Of a stretch of DNA of 52,210 nucleotides, positions 36,149-45,420 are shown in pieces. The notes under the pieces were generated by a model. It did no database searches. It was not told where the DNA came from and worked only from the letters and a program-made list of their open reading frames with translations. The position numbers were made by a program, and so were the translations under genes. This DNA comes from Flavobacterium sp. (GTDB lineage Bacteria; Bacteroidota; Bacteroidia; Flavobacteriales; Flavobacteriaceae): the NCBI RefSeq assembly GCF_027490375.1, contig NZ_JAIXYH010000078.1:1-52210 (forward strand). Reading direction: 5' to 3'. How positions within the stretch are numbered: the stretch's first letter is position 1; each line of letters opens with the position of its first letter.

Positions 36149-38122
36149 TTAGTCGATGCGCTTCATGCAGATTTTCTCCGGCGGATGTAACACCAACGGG
36201 AATTTCTCTACTTTCACCGAACTGCTGTCTAAACCAAAACCACCTTCTTCACTTAAACTGAGTTTTTTCAAGAAGAAATACGAATTCATAATCAGTTTTT
36301 CGTACCAAAGTAAGTCGCTGTCGTTCGACAAGAATTTCTCGGATAACACAAATTTGAAGTCGCCAATAATGTTGTTGCGGTTTAACGATTCGTAACGGCT
36401 GCGGATGTCCACCTCGCCATTTGCCACCATATTTTTCACCACTTCTTTAAACATGATGTTGATTTTAGTAGGCTCACGGAAACCGAGATTGAAGTCGATT
36501 CGAATAACGTCGTCGCGTAAAATATGCGTTACTTTATATTCGGTCTTGTAGGGTTCGTTTAAGATATTCACGTGCAAAAACCAATACATATCGGCGCGCT
36601 TCGGACGTTTTTCAAAAATGGAGTACACCACTTTTTCTTCGATCTCATCCACACGACTCGCATTGGTCAAATACACTAAATGCGTTGCATATTTTGGAAT
36701 GGATAAATCGACGCTTAGTTCGCGCAACATTTGACTGTAATCGCCAATTTGTACCATTTTCGTATAGTTCTTACTGATTTTCTTCGCACGGAACCAGATA
36801 CTCATAATCGCAATCAAAACAATCGCAATAATTAGAGTTACGAAACCACCTTCGGCAAATTTTACCACGTTGGCAGCCAAAAACGAACCTTCAATTATCA
36901 GATATAACGTGATCAACGGAACATAGATGTACCACGCTACACGCTTCATAATGAGGTAGTAATTGAGTAGAACGGTGGTCATGATCATACAAAGTACAAT
37001 AGCCAAACCGTAGGCGTGTTCCATGGCGCTCGACTCTTCGAAGTACAAGACAATGCCGATACAACCAAAAAGCAACAACCAGTTGATGCTTGGGATGTAC
37101 AATTGTCCTTTTAAATCGGTTGGATATTTAATGCGCACTTTAGGCCAGAAGTTCAGGCGCATGGCTTCGTTGATGAGCGTAAACGATCCGCTGATTAATG
37201 CCTGAGAAGCTATAACTGCTGCTAAGGTTGCGATAACAACACCTATGGGTTGAAACCAATCGGGCATAATCATGTAAAACGGATTCGGATTTGAAGTTCC
37301 TAAAGAACGTAGCGTACTGCCTTCGTGGTCGATCAGGAACGCCGCTTGTCCGAAATAATTGAGCAATAAAGCTGATTTTACAAAAATCCAACTGATGCGA
37401 ATGTTTTTTCTTCCGCAGTGTCCCATGTCTGAATACAGCGCTTCAGCACCTGTAGTACAAAGGAATACAAAACCAAGAACGAAGAATCCTTCTGGGTTTA
37501 TACCTTCCGGAGCAACTAAAATATGATAGGCGTAATACGGATTTATTGCCTTTAAAACGCCCCAGTTGTCTGAAATTTGAATGACACCTAAGGTTGCCAG
37601 CATTCCAAACCAGATCATCATTACCGGGCTGAAAAACCGACCAACTAAGCTGGTTCCGAACTGTTGAATGGTGAACAACACGCACAAAATAGCGATAACA
37701 ATAGGTACCGTATTTATTGTGGGATAGAAATTCTTAACCCCTTCTACCGCAGAGGAAACCGAGATTGGAGGCGTAATAATTCCGTCGGCTAATAAGGCCG
37801 ATCCGCCAATAATCGCCGGAACTATTAACCATTTGATTTTCGTTCTTTTAACTAGGGCATACAGGGCAAAGATTCCGCCTTCGCCGTGGTTGTCGGCATT
37901 TAGCGTTAAAATTACGTATTTCAAGGTGGTTTGAAGGGTTAAAGTCCAAAAAACCAAAGAAATACCGCCCAAAACTAAGTCCTCATTTATCGGATTGTCA
38001 AGCCCAACTATGGCTTTCATTACGTAAAGTGGAGAGGTTCCGATATCACCGTAAATAATCCCTAAACTGACGAGAAGCCCGCCAATTGTCCACTTACTGT
38101 GGAGATCTTTGCTTGCGCTCAT
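36149..38122 (-). CDS. kup: KUP-family potassium uptake protein
   Basis: A 657-residue inner-membrane transporter with about 12 helices in the first 450 residues and a cytosolic C-terminal domain of about 190 residues, which is typical. Signature regions: LGIIYGDIGTSPLYVMKAI at the start, DNHGEGGIFALYALV, GGSALLADGIITPPISV and EALYSDMGHCG. It imports K+ with protons under low-K+ or acid conditions. A good -7 box lies just upstream (38140-38147). Confidence 0.96.
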   Translation of the reverse strand: MSASKDLHSKWTIGGLLVSLGIIYGDIGTSPLYVMKAIVGLDNPINEDLVLGGISLVFWTLTLQTTLKYVILTLNADNHGEGGIFALYALVKRTKIKWLIVPAIIGGSALLADGIITPPISVSSAVEGVKNFYPTINTVPIVIAILCVLFTIQQFGTSLVGRFFSPVMMIWFGMLATLGVIQISDNWGVLKAINPYYAYHILVAPEGINPEGFFVLGFVFLCTTGAEALYSDMGHCGRKNIRISWIFVKSALLLNYFGQAAFLIDHEGSTLRSLGTSNPNPFYMIMPDWFQPIGVVIATLAAVIASQALISGSFTLINEAMRLNFWPKVRIKYPTDLKGQLYIPSINWLLLFGCIGIVLYFEESSAMEHAYGLAIVLCMIMTTVLLNYYLIMKRVAWYIYVPLITLYLIIEGSFLAANVVKFAEGGFVTLIIAIVLIAIMSIWFRAKKISKNYTKMVQIGDYSQMLRELSVDLSIPKYATHLVYLTNASRVDEIEEKVVYSIFEKRPKRADMYWFLHVNILNEPYKTEYKVTHILRDDVIRIDFNLGFREPTKINIMFKEVVKNMVANGEVDIRSRYESLNRNNIIGDFKFVLSEKFLSNDSDLLWYEKLIMNSYFFLKKLSLSEEGGFGLDSSSVKVEKFPLVLHPPEKICMKRID

Positions 38123-38139
38123 TGCAAAAAATTATCCTG

Positions 38140-38147
38140 CAAATTTA
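38140..38147 (-). promoter_or_regulatory. -7 promoter box of kup
   Basis: TAAATTTG on the minus strand, an exact TAnnTTTG match, 17 bases upstream of the ATG, giving a very short leader. Confidence 0.55.
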
Positions 38148-38246
38148 AGATTTTTTTAGCAACGCGACATCGAATTAGTGTAGTTGTTTTTCGAGTGTTT
38201 TACCCACCGACTTCACTTTACGTGGAAATGCAATTTTAAGTAGGGT

Positions 38247-39494
38247 TTAATACCAGCGCTTCTTGTTTTTTTTGCTGGTTGTCGACTTTCGACTTTTAGA
38301 AGTACCTTTTTTTGCTGCATTATCGGCAACTGGTGTTTCTACCCGTTCGGCTCCCACCCAAGGCCACGGATGGTCTTTAATTTCGGTAACCGCTGCACGA
38401 GTAAGTTTAATAATGTCTTTCCAGTACGGTTCTTCGTCACGGCCGCAAAAGCTGATAGCAGTTCCTTCTTTTCCGGCACGTCCGGTTCGACCTATTCGGT
38501 GTACGTAAGTTTCGGGAATATTCGGTAAATCAAAATTGATGACAAAAGGAAGTGCATCGATATCAATGCCACGTGCGGCAATATCTGTGGCAACCAAAAC
38601 GCCAACACTTTTGTTTTTGAAAGATTCTAAAACGCGTTGTCGTGCCGACTGCGATTTGTCGCCGTGAATAGCCTCAGCTTCCACACCTTTTTTCTTTAAT
38701 GAGCGCACAATATTATCTGCTCCGTGCTTTGTTCGACTGAATACCAAAACGTCGCTCAAACCTCGATTCCGAATCAAGTGGTAGAGCAGATTTCGCTTTT
38801 CGGTTTTTTCGACAAAATATATTTCTTGATTGATGCGTTCAACTGTCGACGATACCGGATTTACCGTAATGTGCTTTGGTTGATTGAGAAAATCTTCAGC
38901 TAAAGCGCGAATTTCCAACGGCATTGTTGCCGAAAAAAGCAGCGTTTGGCGGTTATTTGGCGTAAGCTTCACAATTTTCTTGACGTCGTTAATAAAACCC
39001 ATGTCGAGCATTTGATCGGCTTCGTCGAGAACTAAAATGTGCAATTGATTTAAATCGATAAATCCTTGTTTTTCCAAATCGAGTAAACGACCCGGAGTAG
39101 CTACCAAGACTTCGGTGCCGCGTTTTAGTTGTTCGACTTGTGGAATTTGAGACACACCGCCAAAAATGGTCGTTGTGCGCACGCGTGTGTACTGTCCTAA
39201 CGATTTGAACGACTCTTCGATTTGGAGTGCTAATTCGCGCGTAGGTGTTACAATTAGCGCGCGAATATTGTTGTGTTTTTTGCCAACACCAGGCATTTTT
39301 TGGATGTAATCGATTATGGGAATTGCAAAGGCAGCAGTTTTTCCTGTTCCCGTTTGTGCACAACCTACTAAATCGGTTCCGGCAGCCACAATTGGAATGG
39401 CTTGCTGTTGAATAGGAGTAGGTGTTTGAAAGTTTAAATCGGCTAGTGCTCGTTGTATATTTGGAGAAATGTCGAAGTCTGAAAATGTGGTCAT
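38247..39494 (-). CDS. DEAD-box ATP-dependent RNA helicase (RhlE-like)
   Basis: A 415-residue helicase. Motifs are in order: Q motif (FQTPTPIQQQAIP), Walker A AQTGTGKTAAF (about residue 46), PTRELALQI, TPGRLLDLE, VLDEADQMLDMGF (DEAD), SATMP, and the helicase C-domain with ATDIAARGIDI and HRIGRTGRAGKEG. The last 40 residues are rich in Lys, Arg and Ser and probably bind RNA. It remodels structured RNA, often in ribosome assembly and cold adaptation. A -7 box lies upstream. Confidence 0.94.
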   Translation of the reverse strand: MTTFSDFDISPNIQRALADLNFQTPTPIQQQAIPIVAAGTDLVGCAQTGTGKTAAFAIPIIDYIQKMPGVGKKHNNIRALIVTPTRELALQIEESFKSLGQYTRVRTTTIFGGVSQIPQVEQLKRGTEVLVATPGRLLDLEKQGFIDLNQLHILVLDEADQMLDMGFINDVKKIVKLTPNNRQTLLFSATMPLEIRALAEDFLNQPKHITVNPVSSTVERINQEIYFVEKTEKRNLLYHLIRNRGLSDVLVFSRTKHGADNIVRSLKKKGVEAEAIHGDKSQSARQRVLESFKNKSVGVLVATDIAARGIDIDALPFVINFDLPNIPETYVHRIGRTGRAGKEGTAISFCGRDEEPYWKDIIKLTRAAVTEIKDHPWPWVGAERVETPVADNAAKKGTSKSRKSTTSKKNKKRWY

Positions 39495-39513
39495 AAATTA
39501 TTTTAAATCGCAG

Positions 39514-39521
39514 CAAAGCTA
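39514..39521 (-). promoter_or_regulatory. -7 promoter box of the DEAD-box helicase gene
   Basis: TAGCTTTG on the minus strand matches TAnnTTTG exactly, 19 bases upstream of the ATG. Confidence 0.52.
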
Positions 39522-39594
39522 CAACATAAATAATGGATGCTTTTTTATTTGAATTCTTCGCTGTTAAAGTGTTGTTTTCTAATGCATTAAATTA

Positions 39595-39630
39595 AAAAAT
39601 CAGCTTTCGCAGAACGTAAAGCTGATTTTT
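39595..39630 (-). terminator. Terminator after fahA
   Basis: Stem AAAAATCAGCTTT with AAAGCTGATTTTT, 13 bp perfect, with a short loop and T's. It separates fahA from the helicase gene on the same strand. Confidence 0.9.
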
Positions 39631-39652
39631 AAAGAACGTCAATTTAAGGAAC

Positions 39653-40936
39653 TTAGCTTCTTACGAAAGGCGGCAGGAGTTTCGAGGAAACTTCTCCAAA
39701 TCCGATGCGCACATCGGCATTTTTACAAAAACCTTTCATAATTACCGTGTCGTTGTCGTTGATAAATTTACGTTCGGTTCCATCGTTTAATTTGATCGGA
39801 TTTTTTCCACCCCAAGTTAATTCCAACATCGATCCGAACGAATCGGGAGTTGGCCCAGAAATGGTACCGCTTCCCATCATATCGCCCGAATTGACGCGGC
39901 AACCGTTTGAGGTGTGGTGCGCTAATTGCTGCGACATCGACCAATACATATACTTAAAGTTCGAATGGCAAACCACTGTGCTTTCGGCGTTTTCTGGTTT
40001 TATTTCAACGGTTAGATTAATGTCGAATGCGTGCTTTCCTTTTTGTTGCAAGTAGGGCAGAGGAGTAGGGTCTTGTTTTGGCCCTTTTGTTCGAAAAGGT
40101 TCTAAGGCGTCCATAGTAACAATCCACGGTGAAATTGAAGTCGCAAAATTCTTTGCCAAAAATGGTCCTAGCGGAACGTATTCCCATTTCTGGATATCAC
40201 GGGCGCTCCAATCGTTGAGCAAAACCATACCAAAAATGTAATCTTCGGCTTCATGAACTGGAATATTCTCGCCCATAATATTAGCATCTGTCGTGATAAA
40301 CGCCATTTCTAATTCAAAATCAATAGTGCGACTCGGACCGAAAAGCGGCGTGTTTTCGCCTGCCGGAAGCGTTTGTCCCATGGGTCGATGCACTGGAATT
40401 CCGCTTGGTACGATGCTAGAACTTCGTCCGTGATAACCTACCGGAATGTGAAGCCAGTTTGGCAGTAAGGCATTTTCAGGGTCGCGGAACATTTTTCCGA
40501 CGTTTGTAGCATGCTCGCGACTCGAATAAAAGTCGGTATAATCGCCAATTTGAACCGGCAATTGCATTTCTACATCCGAAATATGGTAGATAACCTGTTC
40601 CTTGTCTTCTTCGTTATCGCGCAGTTCCGGATTGTTTTCATCAAAAATGTCGGCAATTCTGTTGCGTACCAATCGCCAAGTCTTTTTTCCGTCGCTGATA
40701 AAATCATTGAGCGTATCTTGCATGAACATATCGTCGGTTAACTCGATGCCTGCAAAGTAGTTAAGTGCTTGCAGCGCGCCTAAATCGATGGCGTAATCGC
40801 CAATTCGTGTACCGATTGTAATCACATCGTCTTTGGTTAAGAAAACACCAAAAGGAATGTTTTGAATCGGGAAATCGCTTTCTGGAGCAACAGCTAACCA
40901 AGATTTTCTATTCGGATTATTTGCAGTAATTGGCAT
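39653..40936 (-). CDS. fahA: Fumarylacetoacetase
   Basis: A 427-residue enzyme of the usual length for the FAH family, which splits fumarylacetoacetate to fumarate and acetoacetate in tyrosine breakdown. It shows the N-terminal SH3-like part and the C-terminal metal-binding catalytic part with YTDFYSSREHATNVG, PVGYHGRSSSIV, FELEMAFITT, NDWSARDIQ and SGDMMGSGTISGP. The ATG at 40936 (MPITANNPN) is chosen because the earlier in-frame ATG at 40963 lies on top of the -7 box at 40961-40968. No other tyrosine pathway gene is in the window. Confidence 0.95.
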   Translation of the reverse strand: MPITANNPNRKSWLAVAPESDFPIQNIPFGVFLTKDDVITIGTRIGDYAIDLGALQALNYFAGIELTDDMFMQDTLNDFISDGKKTWRLVRNRIADIFDENNPELRDNEEDKEQVIYHISDVEMQLPVQIGDYTDFYSSREHATNVGKMFRDPENALLPNWLHIPVGYHGRSSSIVPSGIPVHRPMGQTLPAGENTPLFGPSRTIDFELEMAFITTDANIMGENIPVHEAEDYIFGMVLLNDWSARDIQKWEYVPLGPFLAKNFATSISPWIVTMDALEPFRTKGPKQDPTPLPYLQQKGKHAFDINLTVEIKPENAESTVVCHSNFKYMYWSMSQQLAHHTSNGCRVNSGDMMGSGTISGPTPDSFGSMLELTWGGKNPIKLNDGTERKFINDNDTVIMKGFCKNADVRIGFGEVSSKLLPPFVRS

Positions 40937-40960
40937 AGATTTTTTATTGAGAAACGTGTT

Positions 40961-40968
40961 CAAATGTA
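40961..40968 (-). promoter_or_regulatory. -7 promoter box of fahA
   Basis: TACATTTG on the minus strand, an exact TAnnTTTG match, 24 bases upstream of the chosen ATG. It supports that start. Confidence 0.58.
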
Positions 40969-41000
40969 TTATTTCTTACCAATTAAAAAAACCAAATTCG

Positions 41001-41008
41001 TACTTTTG
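41001..41008 (+). promoter_or_regulatory. -7 promoter box of glyA
   Basis: TACTTTTG on the plus strand, an exact TAnnTTTG match, 23 bases upstream of the glyA ATG. It shares a 95-base divergent region with the fahA promoter. Confidence 0.58.
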
Positions 41009-41031
41009 AGCACAATAAAATTTTAGCTGTT

Positions 41032-42306
41032 ATGCAACAAGATCGTGAGATTTTCGATTTGATTATGGATGAGCAAGACCGTCAGCTACACGGTATCGAA
41101 TTAATTGCTTCAGAAAACTTTGTAAGCGACCAAGTTATGGAAGCTGCAGGTTCTTGTTTGACCAATAAGTATGCAGAAGGATATCCAGGTAAACGCTATT
41201 ACGGCGGCTGCGAAGTTGTCGACATCGTCGAGCAAATTGCCATCGATCGTGCAAAAGCTCTGTTCGGTGCTGCGTATGCAAACGTGCAACCACACTCGGG
41301 TTCTCAAGCAAACACCGCTGTTTACGCAGCTTGCTTGCAACCGGGCGACAAGATTTTGGGATTCGATTTGTCTCACGGAGGACACTTAACGCACGGTTCG
41401 CCAGTAAATTTCTCGGGAAAATTGTACAAGCCCGCCTTTTACGGTGTAGAAGCCGAAACAGGGCAATTCGATTACAATAAAATCGAAGAAATTGCCATGC
41501 GCGAACAGCCTAAAATGATCATCGCTGGAGCTTCGGCGTACACGCGTGACATGGATTTTAAACGATTTAGAGAAATAGCCGACGCTTGTGGCGCACTTTT
41601 ATTGGGCGATATTTCACACCCATCAGGTTTAATTGCCAAAGGATTGTTGAACGACCCGATTCCACATTGTCATATCGTAACCACAACCACGCACAAAACC
41701 TTACGTGGTCCGCGTGGAGGTATGATTATGATGGGACAAGATTTTGAAAATCCGTTTGGACTCAAAACACCAAAAGGCGATTTGAAAATGATGTCGAACC
41801 TTTTGGATTTAGCTGTATTTCCGGGTAATCAAGGCGGACCGTTAATGCACATCATCGCTGCAAAAGCGGTGGCATTTGGTGAAGCGTTAACCGACGAGTT
41901 TTTCCGATACACCTTACAAGTTCAACGCAATGCTAAAGAAATGGCACGTTGTTTTGTAGAAAAAGGATACCACCTTATTTCCGGCGGAACGGATAATCAC
42001 ATGATGCTTATCGATTTACGAAACAAAAACATCACCGGAAAGCAAGCCGAAAACGCATTGGTAAAAGCCGAAATTACCGTGAATAAAAATATGGTTCCGT
42101 TTGATGACAAATCGCCGTTCATAACTTCTGGAATTCGAATCGGAACTCCAGCAATTACTACTCGCGGTTTAGTGGAATCGGATATGAGTACTATTGTTGA
42201 TTTGATCGATCGCGTAATCATGAATCACGAAAATGAAGCTGTTTTGGAAGCTGTCGCAGAAGAAGTGAATGAAATGATGAGCGAAAGAGCCATGTTTGTA
42301 TTTTAA
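41032..42306 (+). CDS. glyA: Serine hydroxymethyltransferase
   Basis: A 424-residue PLP enzyme that converts serine and tetrahydrofolate to glycine and 5,10-methylene-tetrahydrofolate, the main source of one-carbon units. It shows [49 protein letters not shown] and the PLP lysine in [15 protein letters not shown], then [11 protein letters not shown]. The length is normal. It is the first gene of a plus-strand operon with miaE, an acetyltransferase and an MFS transporter. miaE begins 11 bases after its stop. Confidence 0.97.
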   Translation: MQQDREIFDLIMDEQDRQLHGIELIASENFVSDQVMEAAGSCLTNKYAEGYPGKRYYGGCEVVDIVEQIAIDRAKALFGAAYANVQPHSGSQANTAVYAACLQPGDKILGFDLSHGGHLTHGSPVNFSGKLYKPAFYGVEAETGQFDYNKIEEIAMREQPKMIIAGASAYTRDMDFKRFREIADACGALLLGDISHPSGLIAKGLLNDPIPHCHIVTTTTHKTLRGPRGGMIMMGQDFENPFGLKTPKGDLKMMSNLLDLAVFPGNQGGPLMHIIAAKAVAFGEALTDEFFRYTLQVQRNAKEMARCFVEKGYHLISGGTDNHMMLIDLRNKNITGKQAENALVKAEITVNKNMVPFDDKSPFITSGIRIGTPAITTRGLVESDMSTIVDLIDRVIMNHENEAVLEAVAEEVNEMMSERAMFVF

Positions 42307-42317
42307 AGAGAAAATTT

Positions 42318-42911
42318 ATGTCGATGATGCGCTTGCAATTGCCAACCGATCCGCGTTGGGTTGATATTGCATACGAGAATATTGAAGAAATTTTAACCGA
42401 TCACGCCTGGTGCGAACAAAAGGCGGCATCGAACGCCATTACTATTATTACGATTAATTCCGAATATCAGGATTTAGTTACCGATATGTTGCGCGTAGCC
42501 AAAGAGGAAATCGATCATTTTGAGCAAGTTCACGAAATGATTAAAAAACGCGGACTTGCTTTGGGTCGGGAGCGTAAAGACGATTATGTAGGCGAGCTCG
42601 CCAAATACATGAAGCAACAAAATAACGGCAGCCGCGTTTCGGGTTTTGTGGAACGTATGCTGTTTTCAGCTATGATCGAAGCCCGCAGCTGCGAACGTTT
42701 TAAAGTTTTATCGGAACACATTCCCGATCTTGAACTGGCCGCATTTTATCGCGAACTTATGGAAAGTGAAGCACAGCATTACACCACTTTTATTCATTAC
42801 GCAAGAAAATACGGACAAGGAATCGATGTCGAAAAACGTTGGCGCGAATGGCTTGATTACGAAGCTTCCGTAATCGCAAACTACGGCACAAAACAAGCGA
42901 TCCACGGATGA
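42318..42911 (+). CDS. miaE: tRNA-(ms2io6A37) hydroxylase MiaE
   Basis: A 197-residue non-haem diiron monooxygenase that hydroxylates ms2i6A at position 37 of tRNAs reading UNN codons. The diiron ligands are in the paired EExDHxxxxH-type segments EEIDHFEQVHEMIKKRG and ESEAQHYTTFIHYAR, with other carboxylates in EIRARSCERF-like context (IEARSCERFKVL). It overlaps the next gene by 4 bases (ATGA). No miaA or miaB lies in the window. Confidence 0.92.
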   Translation: MSMMRLQLPTDPRWVDIAYENIEEILTDHAWCEQKAASNAITIITINSEYQDLVTDMLRVAKEEIDHFEQVHEMIKKRGLALGRERKDDYVGELAKYMKQQNNGSRVSGFVERMLFSAMIEARSCERFKVLSEHIPDLELAAFYRELMESEAQHYTTFIHYARKYGQGIDVEKRWREWLDYEASVIANYGTKQAIHG

Positions 42912-43420
42912 GTAGCGTGCAGTTAATTGCCGCCTCTGCTGCCGATATATCAAGTATAAAAACTCTAGCGCGCGAAATTTGGCCCGATTGTTACGGCAGT
43001 ATTCTTTCGCAAGAGCAAATCAGCTATATGCTCGATTTGTTTTATACCGAAGAAAGTCTACTCACGCAAATGCAAAACGGACAAGATTTCTTTCTCATTC
43101 GTCAACACGAACAGACAATCGGATTTCTAGCTGTTCAATGCGATTACAAAACAGCAGGAAACGCCCGTTTACATAAGCTGTATCTGAAAACAGCTACGCA
43201 AGGCAAAGGAATCGGACAAAAAGTTTGGCAAGAAGTTGAGCACTATCTTAAAGAACAACAACAACTTACAATCGAGTTAAACGTAAATCGATATAATCCG
43301 GCGAAGCATTTTTACGACAAGTGCGGTTTTACTGTTTCTGAAACGGTCGATATTGCCATCGGAAACGGGTATTTAATGGAAGATTTTGTGATGGTGAAAA
43401 ACCTGACAACCAATTTATGA
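42908..43420 (+). CDS. GNAT N-acetyltransferase
   Basis: A 170-residue acetyltransferase. It shows GFLAVQCDYK, LYLKTATQGKGIGQKVWQEV (the acetyl-CoA pyrophosphate loop, QGKGIG) and LNVNRYNPAKHFYDKCGFTV near the end. The substrate is unknown. It overlaps miaE at its start and the MFS gene at its stop by 4 bases each, so it is translated as part of the glyA operon. Confidence 0.92.
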   Translation: MSSVQLIAASAADISSIKTLAREIWPDCYGSILSQEQISYMLDLFYTEESLLTQMQNGQDFFLIRQHEQTIGFLAVQCDYKTAGNARLHKLYLKTATQGKGIGQKVWQEVEHYLKEQQQLTIELNVNRYNPAKHFYDKCGFTVSETVDIAIGNGYLMEDFVMVKNLTTNL

Positions 43421-44679
43421 AACAATCTTTTTTCGAGAAAAATCCGTCGCTGCTGCTCCGCGAATTTCAAATATTTCTAGCAAGCCGATTTGGAGTGGTT
43501 TTTTCACTAAACATGCAAACCACCATCATTTTCTACTGGATTTACGAATTAACAAAAGACAAGCTAACACTCGGATTAATAGGTTTGGCGGAGGTAATTC
43601 CAGCCGTGGGCATCTCGTTTTTTTCGGGCTATATCGTCGATCATACCGAGAAAAGAAAAATGGTACTTGCTTGCATATTAGGTTACATACTTGTAAGCGT
43701 ACTGTTGGTTGGCGTAGCGTATTTTCCGTTTGCAGATCGTTCGCTGCAAGTGGTTTGCATATTTGTTTTGGTCTTTTTAGGCGGCGTACTGCGCGCGTTC
43801 TATAGTCCGTCTATCTTTTCACTCTTTGGAAAAATCATGCCCAAGTCGCTGTATCCCAATGCTACGTCGTGGTCGTCTATGTCTTGGCAACTTGGCGCGG
43901 TAATCGGACCCTTAACCGCCGGATTTTCTATTGCGTTACTCGGAATCGAAAACGCGTTGATTTTTATTGTTGCCGTTCAGGTTGTAATGCTGCTAGTAAC
44001 AACGTCGATAAAGCCACAAGCGCACGAAGTTTTGGTAAAAGAGCCGGTTTTGCGCAGCGTTCGCGAAGGCTTACAATTTGTGTTTAAAACGCCGGTTTTG
44101 TTTTCTGCTTTGTGTCTCGATTTGTTTTCGGTGCTGTTCGGCGGAGCCATCGCGCTACTTCCGGTATATCAAAAAGAGATTTTGTTCATTAGCGATATGG
44201 GTTACGGAATACTTCGAGCCGCTCCCGGAATTGGCGCTTTACTTACGTTAGGATTGCTGGCGTTTCTGCCTCTAAAAACCAAACCCGGCATAAAATTGTT
44301 TTGGTGTGTGGGCGGTTTTGCCGTGAGCATCATCATTTTTGGAATTTCGAAAAATTTCTATTTGTCGCTTGCTATGTTGGTTTTATCGGGTATGTTCGAC
44401 GCTGTTTCGGTTGTTATTCGTTCGATTATTTTACAGCTCACTACTCCCGATCACATGCGTGGCAGAGTGGCAGCGGTTAATACCATGTTTGTCAGTTCTT
44501 CGAATGAGTTGGGCGATTTCGAAAGTGGTTTAATGGCGCATTGGCTGGGAACGGTTCGGGCGGTTGTCGTTGGCGGCTGCATCACCTTGGGCGTGGTATT
44601 GTTTACGTTTGCTAAGGTTCCGCAACTTCGAAATTTTAAGTTTGAGGACGACACCGATAAAAAAAATCGCGAACCGTAG
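43417..44679 (+). CDS. MFS transporter
   Basis: A 420-residue membrane protein with about 12 predicted helices, of the MFS type often labelled ENTS/multidrug exporter. It has the loop 2-3 region SGYIVDHTEKRKMVL, which resembles the MFS signature GxxxDRxGRRK in a degenerate form. The segment MRGRVAAVNTMFVSSSNELG near the C-terminus is characteristic of the group. The substrate is unknown. It ends the glyA operon. Confidence 0.88.
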   Translation: MKQSFFEKNPSLLLREFQIFLASRFGVVFSLNMQTTIIFYWIYELTKDKLTLGLIGLAEVIPAVGISFFSGYIVDHTEKRKMVLACILGYILVSVLLVGVAYFPFADRSLQVVCIFVLVFLGGVLRAFYSPSIFSLFGKIMPKSLYPNATSWSSMSWQLGAVIGPLTAGFSIALLGIENALIFIVAVQVVMLLVTTSIKPQAHEVLVKEPVLRSVREGLQFVFKTPVLFSALCLDLFSVLFGGAIALLPVYQKEILFISDMGYGILRAAPGIGALLTLGLLAFLPLKTKPGIKLFWCVGGFAVSIIIFGISKNFYLSLAMLVLSGMFDAVSVVIRSIILQLTTPDHMRGRVAAVNTMFVSSSNELGDFESGLMAHWLGTVRAVVVGGCITLGVVLFTFAKVPQLRNFKFEDDTDKKNREP

Positions 44680-44794
44680 TCCGCGATCTTGATATATAGT
44701 TGCTCCCTAGAAGGGAAGGAGTGGGGATATACATCCCGACAATTCCAAATGGTCAATAATCATGCCAGTTAGAATAATTCTTTAGGTAATTTGG

Positions 44795-44945
44795 GCGCGC
44801 CGGCACACGAGTCGTCGCTGCGCAAAAAGTGTGCACGCCGTCACGTGTTCCGCTTTATCTTTTTTGCCAAAACAGTAGTGGAAATACCGAAGCGCAAAAA
44901 AGGATATCGCTGCACCCGTTCGCGCGGGAAAGGTGCAAGTTAGGA
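44795..44945. repeat. Structured repeat element (family B core, 45 kb copy)
   Basis: It has the core TTCCGCTTTATCTTTTTT then, 35 bases on, AAAAAAGGATATCGCTGCA, which can pair. The flanks are GC-rich (CGCCGGCACACGAG on the left, CGTTCGCGCGGG on the right). The core (CCGCTnTATC, then GGATnnCGCTGCA) fits the family B copies at 26246 and 30232. Confidence 0.6.
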
Positions 44946-45130
44946 ATAGAAAAAATGGAAAAAGCAAAAAAATAGAAAGAAAGCGTGAGAATGAAAAAAA
45001 AGGGAAAATGGAGCACTATGTTTCACGAAGTTTTTCACGATGTACGCAATGCCGCCTTCGACATACTCAGGTACCGACGATGCGCGGGCTCAGGAGGGCA
45101 AACTGATACGTTAAGTGGTAAACGTCACGA

Positions 45131-45330
45131 TCCCGATAGCTATCGGGACTAGCTTCCCAAAAAATGATACATGCAGTGGTGAACGTCGCTGAGTATCGCT
45201 CCCGCAATAGCGATTGACGCGAAAACCCCACAGCGAGGAGGCACGACGAAGCGAGGAGTTGTAGCAGAAAGCGCGGGCGACGCTTGCACTCATTTTCGAT
45301 GAAGCAAAATCGTTGCGGCGCATTGCCCAA
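45131..45330. repeat. Perfect palindrome plus family A element, 45 kb copy
   Basis: 45131-45148 is TCCCGATAGCTATCGGGA, a perfect 18-base palindrome, followed by CTAGCTTCCCAAAAAA as in the 25.3 kb copy. From about 45165 a family A element follows, sharing GACGCGAAAACCCCACAGCG (45216-45235) and GAGGAGTTGTAGCA (45253) with 20950-21190. No gene is seen in 44680-45420. Confidence 0.75.
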
Positions 45331-45378
45331 AAACTAAAAAAGCTGATTCTTATTATTCTGAAGTACTATCCCATAAAA

Positions 45379-45402
45379 AAAGCCCGACAATGCCGGGCTT
45401 TC
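45379..45402 (-). terminator. Terminator after rpsA
   Basis: Stem AAAGCCCG with CGGGCTTT around a short loop, followed on the minus strand by seven T's. It lies about 20 bases past the rpsA stop. Confidence 0.9.
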
Positions 45403-45420
45403 TCTCAGAATTAATAAGGA

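Noticed and set aside
44660..44700. Hairpin ATCGCG/CGCGAT at the end of the MFS gene
   Set aside because: Only 6 bp and no T-run in the direction of transcription, so a terminator cannot be claimed.
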